This document shows positions 5,519 to 7,690 of a stretch of DNA of 7,690 bases, one piece after another. Under the pieces are notes generated by a model, which was not told where the DNA came from, did no database searches, and worked only from the letters and a program-made list of their open reading frames with translations. Both the position numbers and the translations under genes were made by a program. Source of the DNA: UBA9676 sp036522155 (GTDB taxonomy: Bacteria > Actinomycetota > Actinomycetes > Streptosporangiales > Streptosporangiaceae); contig DATDGI010000140.1 of the NCBI GenBank assembly GCA_036522155.1, positions 1 through 7,690 on the forward strand, given 5' to 3'. Each line of letters opens with the position of its first letter. The first letter of the stretch is position 1.

Positions 5519-5520
5519 TG

Positions 5521-5574
5521 CCAGGAAGGAACTGTTATGCCCAACTACCAGGAAGGAACTGCCATGCCCAACGC
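5521..5574 (+). repeat. Tandem duplication of a ribosome-binding/start module (2 x 27 bp)
   Basis: Two adjacent 27-bp units agree at 23 positions. Each has CCAGGAAGGAACTG followed two bases later by ATGCCCAAC, giving Shine-Dalgarno GGAAGGA (5524-5530 and 5551-5557) six bases before an ATG (5537 and 5564). Because 27 is a multiple of three, both starts are in frame with the oxidoreductase. Confidence 0.88.
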
Positions 5575-6157
5575 GGTTGTGATGACCGGATACGGACCGC
5601 CTGAGGTGCTGAAGTGGGCCGCGGTCCCGCTGCCCGAGCCGGGCCAGGGACAGATCAGGATCAAGGTGAGGGCCGCCGGGATCAGCCCGACTGATCTGGC
5701 CCTGCGGGCCGGCTATCTCAAGGCCTGGCCGCTGCCCCCCGACGCCGTGCTCGGCTTCGAGGCAGCCGGCACCATCGACGCGGCTGGGCCCGGCGTGACC
5801 GGCACGTCCATCGGCGACGCCGTCACGGCCCTGCTGTTCAGCCTGGGCGGGTACGCCGAGTACGCGGTGGCGTCGATCTGGGCCCGTAAGCCAGACACCG
5901 TTTCGTGGATCGATGCCGCCGCGCTGCCCAGCTCGGCCGAGGCGGCCGTGGGTGTGCTGCGGCAGCTGAACGTCTCAAGCGGTGAGACGCTGCTGCTGTT
6001 CGGCGGCGGCGGATCGGTCGGCGTCATCGCGACGCAGCTCGCGGTCGCCCGGGGGGTCACGGTGATCAGCGCGGTCGGCGAGCACGACGAAACGCTCGCC
6101 CGCGAGCTGGGAGCGACGCCGGTGCGGTACGGCGCGGGCGTGGCCGGCCGCTCATGA
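5537..6157 (+). CDS. Quinone oxidoreductase-like MDR protein, C-terminally truncated
   Basis: The protein belongs to the medium-chain dehydrogenase/reductase superfamily (zinc-independent quinone oxidoreductase type), which uses NADPH to reduce quinones or enals. The N-terminal GroES-like part is complete (MTGYGPPEVLKW, VRAAGISPTDLALRAGYL, VLGFEAAGTIDAAG, GDAVTALL). It is followed by the start of the nucleotide-binding fold, with LLFGGGGSVGVIATQLA (G147 onward, counting from the second ATG) and then ELGATPV. The frame stops after only 197-206 residues, against about 310-330 usual for the family, so most of the cofactor domain and its C-terminal return are missing. I found no continuation in another frame before the next gene, which starts 33 bp on. 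Two in-frame ATGs (5537, 5564) each have an equal ribosome binding site; the second lies closest to the normal family N-terminus. It is probably inactive or altered in function. It sits 46 bp behind the first exporter, likely in one operon. Confidence 0.85.
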   Translation: MPNYQEGTAMPNAVVMTGYGPPEVLKWAAVPLPEPGQGQIRIKVRAAGISPTDLALRAGYLKAWPLPPDAVLGFEAAGTIDAAGPGVTGTSIGDAVTALLFSLGGYAEYAVASIWARKPDTVSWIDAAALPSSAEAAVGVLRQLNVSSGETLLLFGGGGSVGVIATQLAVARGVTVISAVGEHDETLARELGATPVRYGAGVAGRS

Positions 6158-6165
6158 CATGCCGC

Positions 6166-6187
6166 CCGGACCCATACGGAGGTCCGG
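6166..6187 (+). promoter_or_regulatory. Hairpin overlapping the second exporter's ribosome binding site
   Basis: CCGGACC (6166-6172) pairs with GGTCCGG (6181-6187) around an eight-base loop. The Shine-Dalgarno GGAGG (6178-6182), eight bases before GTG 6191, is partly in the loop and partly in the stem. Ribosomes finishing the upstream gene at 6157 come close to the hairpin, so translational coupling is possible but unproven. Confidence 0.4.
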
Positions 6188-6190
6188 CCA

Positions 6191-7033
6191 GTGACACCAG
6201 ACGCGGGCGCTCAGCCGGGCGAGCTGAGCCCGGCTGACGGCTCCGGCCCGCGCGAACTGCTCCGCTACCGTTCCGCGCAAGGCCGGTGGGTGGTCGCGGC
6301 GATGATCTTGGGGTCGTCGGTGGCAGGGATCGACTCCACGGTGGTCGCCGTCGCGCTGCCAGCGATCGGGCGGAACCTGCACGTCGGCTTCCAGGGCCTG
6401 CAATGGACCGTCATGAGCTACACGCTGACCCTGGCCTCGCTGATTCTGGTAGCGGGCTGGCTCAGCGACCGCTGGGGGCGGCGGCGGGTGTTCCTGGCCG
6501 GGCTGACCTGGTTCACCCTGGCGTCGGTGCTGTGCGCGGCCGCGCCCGGCATCGGATGGCTCATAGCCGCGCGGACACTGCAGGGCGTCGGAGGCGCGCT
6601 GATGACACCGGCGAGCCTGGCGATCATCGAGGCGGCCTTCCGGCCCGCCGACCGCACGCACGCGATCGGGACGTGGGCTGGATTCAGCGGGGTGTCCGCC
6701 GCGATCGCGCCCTTCCTGGGCGGGTGGCTGCTGGAAGCCGGCAGCTGGCGGTGGATCTTCCTGATCAACGTCCCGGTCGCTGCGGTGGTCGCCTGGACGA
6801 CGCGGCGCCACGTTCCCGAATCCCGGGACACATCGCTGTCCGGGCGAGCCGACTGGCTCGGTGCGCTGGCCGGCGTCGCCGCGCTGGCCTCGATAACCTA
6901 CGCGATCATCGTTCTGCCTGGTGGGGTGTCCTGTCGCCGGGGTTCGCCGCTGCCGCGGTGCTCGCCGTGGGGTCCTCGGCCGCCTTCGCCGTCACCGAAC
7001 GGCGCGGGAGCCATCCCATGCTCCCGCTGGTGA
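6191..7033 (+). pseudogene. MFS transporter, DHA2 (EmrB/QacA type), N-terminal part before frameshift
   Basis: The first ~245 residues are a clear DHA2-family drug:proton antiporter N-half: WVVAAMILGSSVAGIDSTVV, LPAIGRNL, the motif-A loop GWLSDRWGRRRVF, RTLQGVGGALMTPASLAII, and the DHA2 motif-C region APFLGGWLLEAGSWRWIFLI followed by NVPVA. After VLPGG (codons to about 6925) the frame turns into low-complexity arginine/proline/serine sequence and stops at 7031-7033. The rest of the family sequence continues in another frame, so the gene is broken by a one-base loss (or equivalent) at or near the GGGG run 6923-6926. Restoring one G would give PGGGVLSPGFA, a natural family sequence. The GTG start is supported by GGAGG (6178-6182) eight bases upstream. 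Alternatives are a sequencing error or, less likely, programmed frameshifting. It is third after the MarR-controlled promoter. Confidence 0.85.
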
Positions 7034-7690
7034 TCTTCCGGCCGGCGCAGTTCCGTGCCGCGAACGCCGTCACCTTCGTCGTCAACGGCGCCCTCGGCGG
7101 CTTCGCGTTCGTTTTCATCCCGGCCCTCGAGATCGTCGCCGGCTACAGCCCGGTGGTGGCGGGCTCGGCACTGGTGCCGGTCACCGTCGTGACCTTGCTG
7201 CTGTCGGGAGCCAGCGGCCGGCTGGCTCAGCGGATCGGCCCCCGGCCGCAAGTGGTGGCGGGCTGCCTGCTGTGCGCGGTGGCGTCCCTGCTCGCGGTGC
7301 GCATCGGCTCCCACGCCGGCTACTGGACGGTCGTATTTCCGCTGGCCGTGCTGTTCGGCCTTGGCCTGGCATCCCTCCTGCCACCCCTGACCGCCAGCGC
7401 GATGAACTCCGCCCCCGACTCCCTGGCCGGTCTCGCCTCCGGGGTGAACAACGCCGTGGCGCGGGTGGCGGGCCTGCTCTGGATCGCCGCGCTGCCGCCC
7501 ATCACCGGTCTTACGGGCGCGGCCTACGCCGACCCGGTGCAGTTCCAGTCCAGCTTCACCCAGATCAGCTGGATCTGCGCGGCCGCGTTCGCCTGCGCCG
7601 CGGTGCTCGCCGCAACCTTTATCACCGGGCCTGGCCGGCCCACCCCGGCACGACGGCCGGCGCTCATTCAAACCCCGGTGCCCCACCTCG
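6928..7690 (+). pseudogene. MFS transporter, DHA2 type, C-terminal part after frameshift (runs off window)
   Basis: From about 6928 a single open frame reads VLSPGFAAAAVLAVGSSAAF and continues to the window end without a stop. It contains the pre-C-half linker ERRGSHPMLPLVIFRPAQF, several membrane segments, and the DHA2 signature SAMNSAPDSLAGLASGVNNA followed by VARVAGLLWIAALP. This is the second half of the gene that starts at 6191; the two parts together would make about 500 residues, normal for the 14-segment family. The hydrophilic tail after ATFITGPGRP suggests the end is close to the edge. An ATG at 7018 in this frame overlaps the end of the upstream frame and could allow re-initiation, but a half-transporter lacking the first segments is unlikely to work alone. 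Confidence 0.85.

Overview
The window is high-GC DNA with strong G/C codon-third-position bias and actinomycete-type gene content: a DUF2332 protein, an IS256-family transposase of a form common in actinomycetes, AraJ-like and EmrB/QacA-like MFS exporters, and a MarR regulator. I infer a filamentous or related actinobacterium; the genus cannot be fixed from the sequence.

Layout. (1) Bases 1-976, minus strand: a nearly complete DUF2332-family gene whose C-terminal end lies beyond base 1. (2) About 984-1085, plus strand: the last ~33 codons of an IS630-family transposase, a remnant abutting the DUF2332 start. (3) 1228-3159: an intact IS256-type transposon, defined by 25-bp imperfect terminal inverted repeats (20/25 identical) and flanked by a perfect 8-bp target duplication, CCTGCACC. 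It holds a full-length DDE transposase and, between that gene and the right end, a complete YsnE-like GNAT acetyltransferase as cargo. The transposase ribosome binding site lies in one arm of a 12-bp perfect inverted repeat. (4) 3285 to the window end, plus strand: a marR gene followed by an apparent efflux/detoxification operon: an AraJ-like (DHA1) MFS exporter, a C-terminally truncated quinone-oxidoreductase-like MDR protein, and an EmrB/QacA-type (DHA2) exporter split by a frameshift near 6923.

Regulation. A motif of the form TTACGTGAYATRTCATG occurs twice in tandem before the first exporter. The second copy sits in the spacer of a plausible promoter. A 15-bp exact copy in inverse orientation overlaps the marR start codon. 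The simplest reading is that the MarR protein represses both itself and the exporter operon, with relief by an unknown ligand.

The left half has been remodelled by insertion (an IS630 remnant and a young-looking IS256 transposon). The efflux operon shows decay or rearrangement (truncated oxidoreductase, frameshifted second exporter, duplicated ribosome-binding/start module). The two clearest points of interest are the cargo-bearing IS256 unit and the three-site MarR operator set. No RNA genes or CRISPR arrays were seen.
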